Shown: one piece after another, positions 52,199 through 62,499 of the stretch
Layout: every line of letters starts with the position of its first letter
Position numbering within the stretch: the first letter of the stretch is position 1
Source of the DNA: Nematopogon swammerdamellus
Lineage: Eukaryota > Arthropoda > Insecta > Lepidoptera > Adelidae
Length of the DNA stretch: 64,000 nucleotides
Assembly: GCA_946902875.1 (NCBI GenBank)
Contig: OX336343.1
Location: 9,413,754-9,477,753, forward strand
Direction: 5' to 3'
Notes under the pieces: model-generated
Databases searched by the model: none
Told to the model about the DNA's origin: nothing
Seen by the model: only the letters and a program-made list of their open reading frames with translations
Made by a program: the position numbers and the translations under genes

Positions 52199-53092
52199 CA
52201 GTGTTGCCAGATGACCATATGAATTTCCCCCAACTTTATTCAAAATCCCCCCGAAAACTCGCTTTAAAAAAACCCCAAAACAGTGTTGGCTCATTTTAGA
52301 GAAATGAAAAAACAAAAATATTCTTTTAGGTTTTATTCAAACGCTACCATGGCATCCACTATTTCTAAAAAATTATTTTCACCTTCACTAGCATTTTTAT
52401 CCGTTTCATTTAGCAATTAAAATGACATGCCTACAACAGGCATCGTTTCGAATACCACATCACAGTATCAAAGAGTTGTAGCACAGGTTGTAGGTTTACA
52501 TTTTTTTTTGGGTTTACCGTTACCTATCCCTTCTTTTTTAGTTTAGTTAGTTACTTTTTTTTTTAGATTAATTCGTCTCCTCCCGAAACAGGCAAAACTC
52601 ATTAGAGTATACAGCCAATTCTGTCGTAGCTTTTAACGTCTGTTGTATAAGTTCTCGCACCGCGAGAACCACAAAAATATATTTTTCTAATTACAACGAC
52701 GACGCGACAAACTCCCGCCGTCCGCCATCTTTTTTAAATTTATGTGGCTTAGTAGTTACTTTTTTTAAAACCATTTAACCTTTTGGATAGGCTAAGGTCT
52801 TTTGACCATACTGCCTTGTCTTTAGTTAGTTATGTATTATGTATTACGTACAAAAACCTTTTATTCCCCTCCTCTTCGTTCAGGATGAATTATTATAAGT
52901 AGGTAGTAGTAACTAGTGATGCGAATTGTGTTTGTAGTGGAATGATTGAGGTACTCAAAAAACCTCCAAAATTTCCCCAAAGTTCATTTCTCCCCCCGAA
53001 AATCCCCCCAAAGAATCTTTTCCCCCGATCTCTCCCCAAAGACGAAAACAATTTCCGAATTTGCAGGAAATCCCCCCCATCTGGCAGCACTG
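52199..53092. mobile_element. Non-autonomous hAT-type element, 894 bp
   Basis: Ends cagtgttgccagatg and catctggcagcactg, with flanking 8-mers ggttatat and tgttatat (7 of 8 match). The interior is C-rich near both ends (tcccccc runs) and contains a LINE-head SINE. Confidence 0.8.
52554..52736 (-). mobile_element. LINE-head SINE, second copy
   Basis: Complement of 4045-4226 with the same poly(A) junction after gacgaattaatct. Flanking tagttacttttttt occurs on both sides, but on the right about 20 bp beyond the element start, as if extra upstream DNA came with it. Nested in the hAT element. Confidence 0.8.
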
Positions 53093-53178
53093 TGTTATAT
53101 TCTCTTTGATTTTTTATTTATTTATTATATGCTTTCTCTTATATGCAATCTCTTTGATATTATCTTTGCGTCAGCCAA

Positions 53179-53286
53179 GAGCCCCACCATATAAGTTACT
53201 CTATGCCGACTGCCGAGAGCCGAAGCCGAGAGCCGAAGAGCTGGCCGAGCCGAGATAAAGTACATAGAGTAACTTTTATGGTGGGG
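53179..53286. repeat. Short foldback, ~27-bp arms
   Basis: ccccaccatataagttactc pairs with gagtaacttttatggtgggg, with one mismatch/bulge. The centre is a gccgagagccgaa repeat. Confidence 0.8.
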
Positions 53287-53654
53287 TTTGTAGTATTCGT
53301 GGGGAATATATTATACAGCAGGCAACATATTATATTATAAATTTACAGCATTTATAACGTTAGAAATATTTCACCACATCTGCTGTTTGCTGTAATGCTG
53401 TTTTGCTATTTATCTCGTACGTACCGCCATCTAGTTGATATAATAAAAAATATTTGTTGTAGCCTATAGGTATTGTAGCTGTAGGTATTTGAAGCTCTCG
53501 CTCGATAGAGGGCAGTGTTTATAGTATTATGTAACTTAACCCTTAATGCAATGACTTAAGGTTACATTTTAAATAATTCAATAAAACAGCAGACTCGCAC
53601 GTTGGAAATATATCATAGACTAGACTGCTGTTTGTTAGAAACAGCAACCATAAA

Positions 53655-54265
53655 CAGCAGTAGTCTTGTTACGAGTCGAATACATGGACGACTCGAGTCA
53701 CTCGAGTTGAAAACATCTATAACTCGAGTTGCGACTCGAATACAAAAACACTCGCTATAGATTTTCTATTTATTAGTCTCGGAACCATTATTTAATTCTT
53801 AAATAATAGCTCCTTAAATAATTTTAAGTCACTAATCTCGTACAGCGCGTCACCAGTTCAATCAAATGAATTCAACTGTCTCGCAGCAGCAGATCGCGTC
53901 ACCCACTCCACGCGCTCGACTCGAGTGCACTCGGATGACTGAATGTGCGAATGCGAGTTGACGAACGAATACAAAATACACGGCGACTCGGGGCCTTGAG
54001 AGACTGCGACTCGAGTCGCCGTCAGTCAGTCTCTCAAGGCCGCGAGTCGAGTACTATTTTGTATTCGTTCGTCAACTCGCATTCGCGATCAGTCAGTCGT
54101 CCGAGTGCGTGCACTCGAGTCGAGCGAAGCGAGTGGGCAGACTGCCTGACTGACTGCTTGTCCGTACGAATACGAGTCCGACTCGGTTTCGCTCCGAATC
54201 CTACTCGAGTTGACGAGTTTTAGGCTTGACTCGAGTCACACGAGTATTATCACTCGACTCGTTAC
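53655..54265. repeat. 0.6-kb imperfect palindrome rich in ACTCGAGT
   Basis: Outer ends ttgttacgagtcga and tcgactcgttacaa are complementary. The inner arms are much stronger: gagttgacgaacgaatacaa (53954 on) pairs with ttgtattcgttcgtcaactc (54057 on), and ggccttgagagactg pairs with cagtctctcaaggcc around a centre near 54015. No ORF. It lies within a gcagactsgcacgttrgaaa-type repeat. Confidence 0.85.
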
Positions 54266-54603
54266 AACGCTAAACAGCAGACTGGCACGTTAGAAATATA
54301 TTATAATTCTGCCTGCTGTATTCCCGTGATATATTATTTATCTCTTATTTCAATTATGCTAGTTATTCCAACAGCGTTAGGTTCAAATTCCAACACCACC
54401 AAAAAAAGCATTCTAACGATACAGCACTTTAAAACAGCTGCGATATAAAAACAGCAGATCATTATAACGTGCTGTTGAAAAACAGCCGTTGTCCCCCTCT
54501 CTAGTTTGTAGAGTACCAAAGAATATAATACTACTAGTAGAGTACATTGGTTGGAGTACACTTGAAAAAATTTCTTGACTGCTGTACCACTCGAGGGAAC
54601 GCG

Positions 54604-54682
54604 ATGGGCTTCGGTGACTATCCAAAGCAGTACAACCCGGCCGTGCACGGGCCCTTCGATCCTGCTCGTTACTATGGCACGC
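54604..54682 (+). CDS. ATPsynF: ATPsynF exon 1
   Basis: 26 codons plus one base; donor acgc|gtgagt. Confidence 0.95.
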
Positions 54683-56851
54683 GTGAGTACATACACTTTC
54701 TGCCTGCTACCACTATTTGGTGACAGAAGTGCGCTTATGTAATGTATGTTGAATGTCTCTGGCAGCGGACACTCCATTCGGTCAGGTGAAGCTGTCGGAG
54801 CTCGGATCATGGTTGAGCCGCCGTGAGAAGAACCCGTCGGCCGTGATGGGCGCCTTCAGTCGCGGTGCGTAGTCTTCCCTTATCTAACCTCTTTATATTC
54901 ACAAAACTTTTGGTATATTGTACAATGATAATTTTTGGGGGTGGCTTTATAGAGGAGCCGAGTTAGGGGTGGTGGGAGGGGGGTCGATATGTATTTTATG
55001 GAAAATATTAAATGCTTATTATAGCGCGGTTTTCTCAACCGTTCACTTCTAAATAATGCAGGAATGTGTAGCGGTCACCTTCCGCTCCTCGCCGCAATTG
55101 CCTAGCCTCCGCCGTGTTGACAGGTTAATTAGGGTTAGGTTATTATTTTTTATTATTTGTGGAAATCAGGATGTTAAAGTGACCCACTTTTAGAGCTTTT
55201 GCCTTATTTTCACACAATTCAAAAATGTCATCCACTAAATTTTGATCCGGAAATAGCAGTGAATGAGCTTGTAGCTCTTGGTGGTGTAAACACACAATCC
55301 TCATAATATATTAAATGTTTAATGTTAAAATATGATGAATCCGAGTGCAGGGTAACATCTGTCGACGGATGATGAATAAAGAATGTGTTTGGAGCAGCTT
55401 GGTGGAGATGGCAACACAAGTACATGCAGCCGAAGCGTGTGGGCATGGCTCCGTTCTTCCAAATAATCACTGCTTCGATGGTCTTCTTCTACACCATCAA
55501 CTATGGAAGGACCAGTGAGTTAAACATGTTTACATATTTCAAATGATCTGAATATCAGCTTTATTTTATATTTCTGCCAATACAGCAGAAGACATTTTGA
55601 ATTAATTGGAAAGAGAAGTTTTGCATAATGTAAAAAATTACACAGTTCATTGTAGCCAGCACAAAGCAGTGACACGGCACCTGGTTCACCAAGGCGTGGT
55701 GGCTTACATCACAGGTGTACTAGGTGATGTAGTACCATGTCACATGTCACCCATTTTTATTTATTACGTAATATGACAATTTCGAATATAAAAGAAAATG
55801 GTAAATTGTGAAAAATTTTATTAATTGAATTAAACCATATTACATTAAGTGTTTGAAATAGCCTCCTCCTACTCTAATATAGAGTTTAATACACAAGAAG
55901 AATTGCGGCAACATATTTTCACTGCAGCAGAGGAGATAGGAGAATCAAGAGGTGTGCGACGTCTTAAAAGACACTTTAGGAAAAGATTATACTCACGTTT
56001 ATTAGGGTAGGAGGCCATTTTGAACACTTAATGTAATATGGTTTAATTTATTTACGTGGTGTAATTTGCCAGAGTCCTTATAGCACAACACCGATTACTC
56101 TGCTTACCCTGATTGTCGGGATACAGCGTGTGTTATGTATGTATGTAATTCAATTATTACATACATACATAACACACGCATTACATACATACATAACACA
56201 CGCATTAATTATTAATAAAAAAAAATCACAATTTACAATTTTCTTTTATAAATTCGAAATTGTCATTTACGTAATAAATAAAAATGGGTCCCTGATTTAT
56301 GAGAACAGTAATACTTTTTTTTTTCAAAATGTCTGATTAAGATGTTTCATGCAATTTTATAATTGGAATGAAACAGCCAAGTTTTCTAGATTAGGAGCCA
56401 ACATTGTATCATACATTTTTTTTTAATAATTATGTACAAACTTAGGTGTCAAAAAGGCATTACACGAAAAATGAAAGGTAATTTTTTTTTTACTTGAACG
56501 CATTATTTACATTGAAATATTTATTTACTTGTTTCGATTATGCATTACTCCTTGGTAATAACATAAAAAAAAAAGAAAAGAAAAAAAAATTGCCATTTGT
56601 AGGCACAGCATTTAAAAAACTGCCGTATGGTGCAGATTTGTTATAAATTTTAAAAAGTGTCAATATCTCGAAAACCGTGCGGTTTTTACTGAGGTCATGT
56701 TTTGTTATTATGATTTACGATAGTACCAGACCTATCACCAGGTACAAGGTTAGACAAGGTTTATTGGACAACCTGTATGTGTGTGTATGCTGCCACTTGT
56801 ATGAGTTACTTTTACTTTTCAGAGCATCACAGGAACTACAAGTACCACTAA
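54604..56851 (+). CDS. ATPsynF: Mitochondrial ATP synthase subunit f, four coding exons
   Basis: A small membrane subunit of the F1Fo ATP synthase stator/dimer interface in the inner mitochondrial membrane. Exons 54604-54682, 54766-54864, 55398-55514 and 56823-56851 join to 107 residues, the usual insect length. Visible family blocks: GFGDYPKQYNPAVHGPFDPA, FGQVKLSELGSWLSRR, FSRAWWRWQHKYMQPKR, one membrane helix PFFQIITASMVFFYTINYG, and the C-terminal HHRNYKYH. The last exon carries only eight complete codons plus the stop and lies after a 1.3-kb intron filled by a foldback element. Start chosen from the conserved MGFGDYP; context acgcgATGg. Confidence 0.95.
54766..54864 (+). CDS. ATPsynF: ATPsynF exon 2
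   Basis: Acceptor tggcag|cggaca, donor cgcg|gtgcgt. Confidence 0.95.
55398..55514 (+). CDS. ATPsynF: ATPsynF exon 3 (membrane helix)
   Basis: Acceptor gagcag|cttggt, donor acca|gtgagt. Confidence 0.95.
55640..55745. repeat. Composite-SINE tail fragment
   Basis: gtgacacggcacctggttca and aggtgatgtagtaccatgtc resemble the 60259 family in shuffled or diverged form. Confidence 0.4.
55747..56288. mobile_element. Nested foldback: 63-bp outer arms around a MITE with a transposase relic
   Basis: Outer arms (55747-55810 and 56224-56288) are near-perfect complements (atttttatttattacgtaa...). Inside, 55828-55872 pairs with 56009-56050 (aaaccatattacattaagtg). Between these, codons such as RGVRRLKRHFRKRLYSRLLG resemble the tail of a transposon-linked protein family. 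Intronic in ATPsynF. Confidence 0.8.
56823..56851 (+). CDS. ATPsynF: ATPsynF exon 4 (terminal, 29 bp)
   Basis: Acceptor ttttcag|agcatc; completes K-HHRNYKYH and TAA. Confidence 0.93.
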
Positions 56852-56899
56852 CGACTGAGCCGGTGTACATCAGCTACGTTCAGTGCAGCAATGTTTATT

Positions 56900-58480
56900 T
56901 TGAGTTAACGTAGCTACGAATACCTAGGGAGTTAGCATCCACACTGAAACCGACATTATATCTGTCTTAATGGAGTCGAGTGCTTTCTAAATTGTTTAGT
57001 TCAGTTAAATTAAACCCACTATAAAATACTTCTGATTTTCATTTATCCTGGTATAATTTATGTTCTCTGCTATATCTGAGGAGTTATTAAAAAAATTAAG
57101 CTGTAAATAGGTGCTCTATTCAATATACAAAATGTATCTCCCATAATTTTATTAAAAAAAAAATTCAGTGGAACTTATAATTTTTTTCAACTCTGTTGTA
57201 TCAATCAAAAAGTGATCAGTTTCTGTCCACATCAGTGTAACCAGACAAAAACAGCTGTTAAGTCAGTATATGACATTACAATAAGTTCTGACAAGTGCTT
57301 GCAATGTATCCAGGTGATGTGGCCAGCTGAGTCGGGTAAAAAATTACATTTTCCACTCACATTTAAAAAATGACAGGTACATATTATAAAACATTACACT
57401 CCTTTCTGCTTCGCGCATTCAGGTAATTCTGGTACCTATGAGCATGCATCCAAATTCTCAGAACAGCAAAGATTTTCTGGCGTAATATGTATTAATTACT
57501 TTTAAAAGGTTGTTTTAATTTAAAATATTCTATAAAAAATTTGCCTCTGCACCTCATGTAGATTTTACATTGTATTTGTTGAGCAATGAAGTATTTTCTA
57601 TAATATAATCTAAGTTTTCTATCTCGATAATCAATCTTTATAATCTAACTATCAAGTATGGGTTGTTTACTGATCCACTTTGTCAATCTCACGGAACGTA
57701 TGGATGTGTGCTAATGAGTTCACCATAGGATGGAAAATATTTTTATTAAAAACACCATGTTAATAAAAATCAATTTATAATTTTATATTCACTGTCCATA
57801 CGCAAAATTTCACACTTGGCCACTCATGCAACAATTTATCTCTCGTTCCCTCTTTCGACCTCCCGGACATCTTACTACATATCTCTCGGAACTACGATGG
57901 CTGCAGGCTTCGACGACACATTTCATTTCAATAACTCACATTTGTTGCATAATCATTAACACCGCCGCATGGTTGGCTGTGCTGAATCTGTGTGAAGGCT
58001 GTGCCAAATCCACCTCACTTTGCAAAACTACGCACAGCAATACCAGCAAGGCTGCCGTTTGAAAAACCTCCAATTGAAAGAATGATTTGACGTACAATGG
58101 ACTGCGAGCCCTGGTGCGCACGGCGGACGTGCACTGTAGCGGAGTTCGCTGCCGTTTAGTGCGGTGTACCTCATACAGTTTCATACAAAAATTATTGATA
58201 AGTGCCGCTGCACTGCAATTGCGCTGAGTGCAGTTAGATCTTTCTCTTAATTCTTAGTTTCTATTAATTTTTTATTGTTCCTAATGTATCAAAGTTTTAT
58301 AATAATAATGTGTAACAGAGAAATTCAATATAGAATGAGCGACAGGATTAGAACAACATCAAGATCAGATAACTGTAACTGATACAATTTGGCTTTCTGG
58401 AATGAGCTTGGTGCTCGTTCTTTCTTTCCAGTATAGTAAAGCTGGAACCATACATAGACCATCAGCAAGTAATTCGTACA
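56900..58480. other. Intergenic, no gene recognised
   Basis: ATPsynF 3' flank followed by AT-rich DNA. Candidate aataaa at about 57760. No repeat shared with the window was found. Confidence 0.4.
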
Positions 58481-58609
58481 AACAATTTTTTTTAAATGTA
58501 ATCCGGTATGGGTGTCTGAGTCGGAGGGGCCAACCAAAGCACATGCTCCAACCAGCCAATATCACCTCCGAGAAGGTAGGTGCCATACCGGAGACTTCCC
58601 TGGATTGCT

Positions 58610-58800
58610 GGCTATACTAGACTAGAGGAGAACACAACCGAGGCTGCTATGCGGTCATCTTACATCCAGTACGGTGGTACCAACCCAGTCGGCTACAATT
58701 TGAGCCTACCACCTTGTAAGGGGCAAGGGAATTTTGTGGCACGCCTGACCGCTAGGTGTGGTCTCAGCTTAAATATTGCAGCGAGTTTACTACAGACACG
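58610..58800 (+). repeat. SINE family 2 body fragment
   Basis: aggctgctatgcggtcatct, gtggtaccaacccagtcggc and gagcctaccaccttgtaagg match the complement of 3375-3500. Confidence 0.65.
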
Positions 58801-58930
58801 TCAACTTGCGCAAATCCAGTAGACGAGAATCCAAAGAGCTCACTGATTTAATTATTTCACATTTCGGTCTTGTTTGACACTACAGTTGGAACGGGCTTGA
58901 ACAGCACTGTTGACATGCATACATTGAACG

Positions 58931-59016
58931 TTACATATGTGTATTCATGATTACAATTCCTGCAGCCTCAGAAGTATCACATATTGCTTCTTCTAGTAGC
59001 AGTCTGATGAATTGAT
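58931..59016 (-). CDS. Possible terminal exon of an unidentified gene
   Basis: On the minus strand an acceptor ttgttgcag is followed, in one frame only, by QFIRLLLEEAICDTSEAAGI and IVIMNTHM, then a stop at 58933-58931. The sequence looks like a real helical C-terminus, but I found no upstream exon before MANF and do not recognise the family. Confidence 0.35.
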
Positions 59017-59139
59017 CTGCAACAAAATAAAATATACAATATCAATAAAGATTGATCGACATTTTAATAATAATAAAAACCAACATTGAATTTGTATTAC
59101 TTCCATCTGTTACATTTGAGACAGTGAATATAGAAAGTG

Positions 59140-59395
59140 TTGAACTCAGCTTGCAATGGCTTCACAGATCATATGCGGGCCCATTGGCAGTAGAGGGTGT
59201 CAATCGAGGTCGGGACTAGCGAGTGGCCACTCTGTGTAGTTCTCCAGCATGCGCTACATTTCGGCTCGCATCAAGCTCTCGTCAGCTAGTCTGTGATGAC
59301 TAGGACGCGGAGAACCACAGTCTCGCTCTTGACCTCCCTCCCTCTTCCTATCCACCACATACTGTAGGAGGCCACCATTGACGTTATCGTGGTTA
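59140..59395 (-). mobile_element. R2/R4-type LINE 3' end, second copy
   Basis: atggcttcacagatcatatg, cgggactagcgagtggccac and ctcgtcagctagtctg parallel 41880-42115. Non-coding here. Confidence 0.7.
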
Positions 59396-59619
59396 AAAAA
59401 AAATAACTAGGGTTAAATTAAATTCATCCTAACCTAATGTTGAGGCGGCCCATGTCGTTTTTGCGTACATTTCTATTCAATATCAATGTTTTGGTGCTTA
59501 AAAAACAGTTTTAATTTTGTACGAAAAATTAATTGTTTATGGAAAATCTGTTTCTCTCTGAAAAAAATCTCCGAAACTACGGTTTTCGAGCAAAAAATTA
59601 TTTCACTGAAATTCATCTT

Positions 59620-59924
59620 TTAACCCTTTCGGCGCCAGTCGCACATATTTGTGTGCGCCTATAGTCATTTTGTGAGGCCAGGCACACACATATGTGATTT
59701 AGAAAAAGTGCTTTCATAAATAGGTGGCGCCAGGCGCACATATTTGTGCGCGCCTATTAGTCATTCTGTGAGGCCAGGCGCACACATATGTGATTTAGAA
59801 AAGTGCTTTCATATAAACAGGTTTAATTGTAGTTTATTGTAGTAGTAGTACCTGTGGAGGTTTCGTAAAGCCTTGGCCTGGGCGCATGACTGGGTCCTGG
59901 CGGGCCTGGCGCCGAAAGGGTTAA
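59620..59924. mobile_element. piggyBac-type MITE with internal tandem duplication
   Basis: TTAA, then ccctttcggcgccag at the left; ctggcgccgaaaggg, then TTAA at the right. A unit of about 95 bp (ggcgccagtcgcacatattt ... gctttcata) is repeated twice inside. No ORF. Confidence 0.85.
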
Positions 59925-60258
59925 CTCAGCTTACACATTAAGCTTACCAGCAATTTGCGACCTCGGCAGCCCAGCATAAAGCCACACCCTTTTTTTAAGT
60001 ACCATATCTAACACCCACACAGTACTTACTGCATAATTTGTGTAGATGAAATTAGTAATTGGTACCTATCTCAATAAGAGCATCAGTGGAAGAAATATTA
60101 GGTTAGTAGTTCCACATTCCGCTTAGAATATGAATAATAATTATGTTACAAAACTCTAGTTGAGGGGTTACAGGCTGGGGTTTTCAAAGGGAACAACATT
60201 CTTTTAACTAACTGGTACGATAGGCGTGTAGTTTAGGCTTTTACGATTTTAAATTTTT

Positions 60259-60645
60259 TTTTTTTATGGAACCTGACACGGTTGGCTACATCACCTACAA
60301 CATCCGTGATGTCAGCCCATAACACAGGGTGAACTAGGTGCCATGTCAGTGCTTCCCTTCATTTCATGTCGGCTACACTAAACTGGACGGAAAACACGAA
60401 CTATTTACATAGCCGTTTCGACCGACGTTTTGTTCAGTGCGGTGGTACCAACCCGGCCGGGATAAACCCTACCACCTAGTAAGGTAAGAAGGGAAGGGAC
60501 CTACAGTTTAACGTGGAATCCGAACCACGGTCAGCCTCCAACGGTCGAGCGGTCACCCATCCAAACACTGACCGCGCTCAGCGTTGCTTAATAACAGTTG
60601 ACTAACCAACCGCGCCACTGAGCTACCGAGGCTGATGAATTTTCT
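60259..60645 (-). mobile_element. Composite SINE: tRNA-like head joined to a 5S rRNA-like segment
   Basis: On the minus strand, cggtagctcagtggcgcggt (tRNA A-box style) runs into ttaagcaacgctgagcgcgg and gtttggatgggtgaccgct, which follow the 5S rRNA internal control region. A unique body follows, then an A-rich end at 60250-60260. This is the most complete of about seven copies in the window. Confidence 0.75.
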
Positions 60646-60649
60646 TATC

Positions 60650-60720
60650 CCTTAGTCGACTTTTAAGACATGCGACGGGGAGAGATGCAGTGGGGCTATT
60701 CTTTTTAAGTACCGACCCCA
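60650..60720 (-). repeat. RTE-like LINE 3' fragment
   Basis: Complement of 16550-16615: cttatcccttagtcgacttt and tattctttttaagtaccgac. Confidence 0.6.
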
Positions 60721-61217
60721 CACGGTACAAGCGACGATTCCAGCGATGTAAATTTTTTTTGCGGAAATTAGTATTTCTTGAGAAAAAAATTGTTTTAAAT
60801 ATTCATGGAGTACGTATATTTTTGTAAATTGTCACGCTGTGTGGCTTGCCTGCGAGATCAGTTTCACACATCACTCTTAAGCTTTCTTGGATTGAAGTGA
60901 GTGTTGCAATAATCATGAAAATTGAACGTATTCATGGTAATATCATTAAAGCAATAATAATGAAATGAATAAAAGTAAGCAAAACAAGATGAGCTGATTC
61001 GATTTATTCACCACTGGATATTTAACAAACAAAAAAATCGCGACACCCCGACTGGCTGCTGGTCTGACATGGCCACTCCCTAGAGTGGTTTTTATAAGCC
61101 GGAGAAGAGGCAATCCTACTAAGTCGCTTCTGAATTTTTTTTATTTTTTGCCCTCGTTTTTGTTTCCGCAGGCTGAGTCTTTTCTAAAAGTAATGTTTTG
61201 GGCTTAGATTATTGATA

Positions 61218-61438
61218 GGTCTCCGCGCGCTCCGACTAGATACCGCCCGTGTACGTGTAAAATGCGGCAACAAATACTACACCGAAGTCGGCGTACTCGA
61301 GCCAGTCTCAATAGGAAACACTATGGGATCACACACATACTACAACATTTTCTTACAAACACTACAATATTAAGTTGCCGCATTCACGGAGCTGTTGTTT
61401 TAAGGTAGCGCGGTATCTAGTCGGAGCGCGCGGAGACC
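61218..61438. mobile_element. MITE with ~29-bp GC-rich terminal inverted repeats
   Basis: ggtctccgcgcgctccgact... is the exact complement of the right end ...agtcggagcgcgcggagacc. A second inner pair (tgcggcaac/gttgccgca) extends the fold. 221 bp, non-coding. Confidence 0.85.
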
Positions 61439-61477
61439 AATTAATAATTTAAAGTTTTGGGGTCCTTTATGGTTTAA

Positions 61478-61489
61478 TTTATTTTTATT
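61478..61489 (-). terminator. Poly(A) signals downstream of MANF
   Basis: Two aataaa hexamers on the minus strand, about 120-130 bp beyond the MANF stop. Confidence 0.5.
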
Positions 61490-61609
61490 TTTTTTTACTA
61501 GTTGTTCGTAATGGAAACCCGCCCCAGGTTACATATTGTTACACCCCTATCTCAACATGTGTATTGCTTCTTCCACACAAACACAAACACTGACCTAAGT
61601 AAGGCGGCC

Positions 61610-62131
61610 TTATAGTTCAGAGCGGCCCATGAACTTGGGCTTCAACTCCTCTATCCTCTTGATGAAGTCCGTCTTCTCGATACAACCCTCGCACGTCTCG
61701 TCCCAGTCGTTGAGAATCTTCTTCAGATCGCGCACCTTCAGCTTCTTGAGGTCCACATTGTTTAGGTCGATTTGTTTATCGAACCGCAGGTCGCAAATCT
61801 GCGCATCCTTCTTCTTCAGCTTCTCGCAGATCTTATCGGCCGGCATGGACCAACTGAGCGGCTTCGAAAGCTCGCCGAGGATGCCGGTCGCCGACTCCTC
61901 CAGCCCGCCGAGATAGTAACAGAAGCGGTTCTCTTTATTCTTGCTACCTTTGCAGAACTTCTTGAACTCGGCCTCGATGAGCTTGGGGTCCTTCTTTACC
62001 TTTTCAGAGAGCGATTCCGCGAACTTTTCCACGGTCTTTACGCACACCTCGCAATCGCCCTCGCGCAAGCCCCACGCGCCGTTTGCCGCCGCGAGCACGG
62101 CCAGCGCAACCAGCCAGCTGAACGAAGACAT
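61610..62131 (-). CDS. Manf: MANF homologue (ARMET), single exon
   Basis: A secreted/ER-resident neurotrophic factor and unfolded-protein-response effector. 173 residues, normal length. A signal peptide [20 protein letters not shown] is followed by the saposin-like N-domain ([60 protein letters not shown]). The SAP-like C-domain ([18 protein letters not shown]) has the redox-like CEGC motif. All eight conserved cysteines are present. It ends in RSEL, the family's ER-retention signal. The upstream ERSE-II-like site at 62281 fits stress control. Confidence 0.97.
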   Translation of the reverse strand: MSSFSWLVALAVLAAANGAWGLREGDCEVCVKTVEKFAESLSEKVKKDPKLIEAEFKKFCKGSKNKENRFCYYLGGLEESATGILGELSKPLSWSMPADKICEKLKKKDAQICDLRFDKQIDLNNVDLKKLKVRDLKKILNDWDETCEGCIEKTDFIKRIEELKPKFMGRSEL

Positions 62132-62280
62132 TTTTAATTTATCTAACTGTTAGATTAAGCGAAGACTGCGAAGAATTTAGAGAATGAATGAGCAAATCAG
62201 TAGAAACAACCACGCAAGCAGGAAGCAGACTGACACTTGTGTCAATCAAAAACGTTGACAACTTTACTTGGCGAATTTTC

Positions 62281-62292
62281 ATTGGTGCACGT
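62281..62292 (+). promoter_or_regulatory. ERSE-II-like element upstream of Manf
   Basis: attggtgcacgt matches the ER-stress element ATTGG-N-CCACG at all but one position, about 150 bp before the Manf start codon. Vertebrate MANF is known to be induced through ERSE-II. Confidence 0.45.
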
Positions 62293-62499
62293 AACGCGTT
62301 GTTGCCATTAAGAAATAAAACTGTTCAAAAAAAAACAGTAAAGTGCAATTACACTCGCTCGCCAAGGGTTCCGTATCCGTCAATCATGAATTCATGTACC
62401 ACTTCTCTTGGGCCGCCGCCGCGCCGCCGCACAGTGGGGCGATACCGCAAAAACAGGGACATAGGGCGAAATGACTACGCAAATAGATTCTACTATTAA

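Noticed and set aside
61629..62153. Several plus-strand ORFs of 70-121 codons over Manf
   Set aside because: Shadow frames of Manf; the minus-strand frame explains all conservation.
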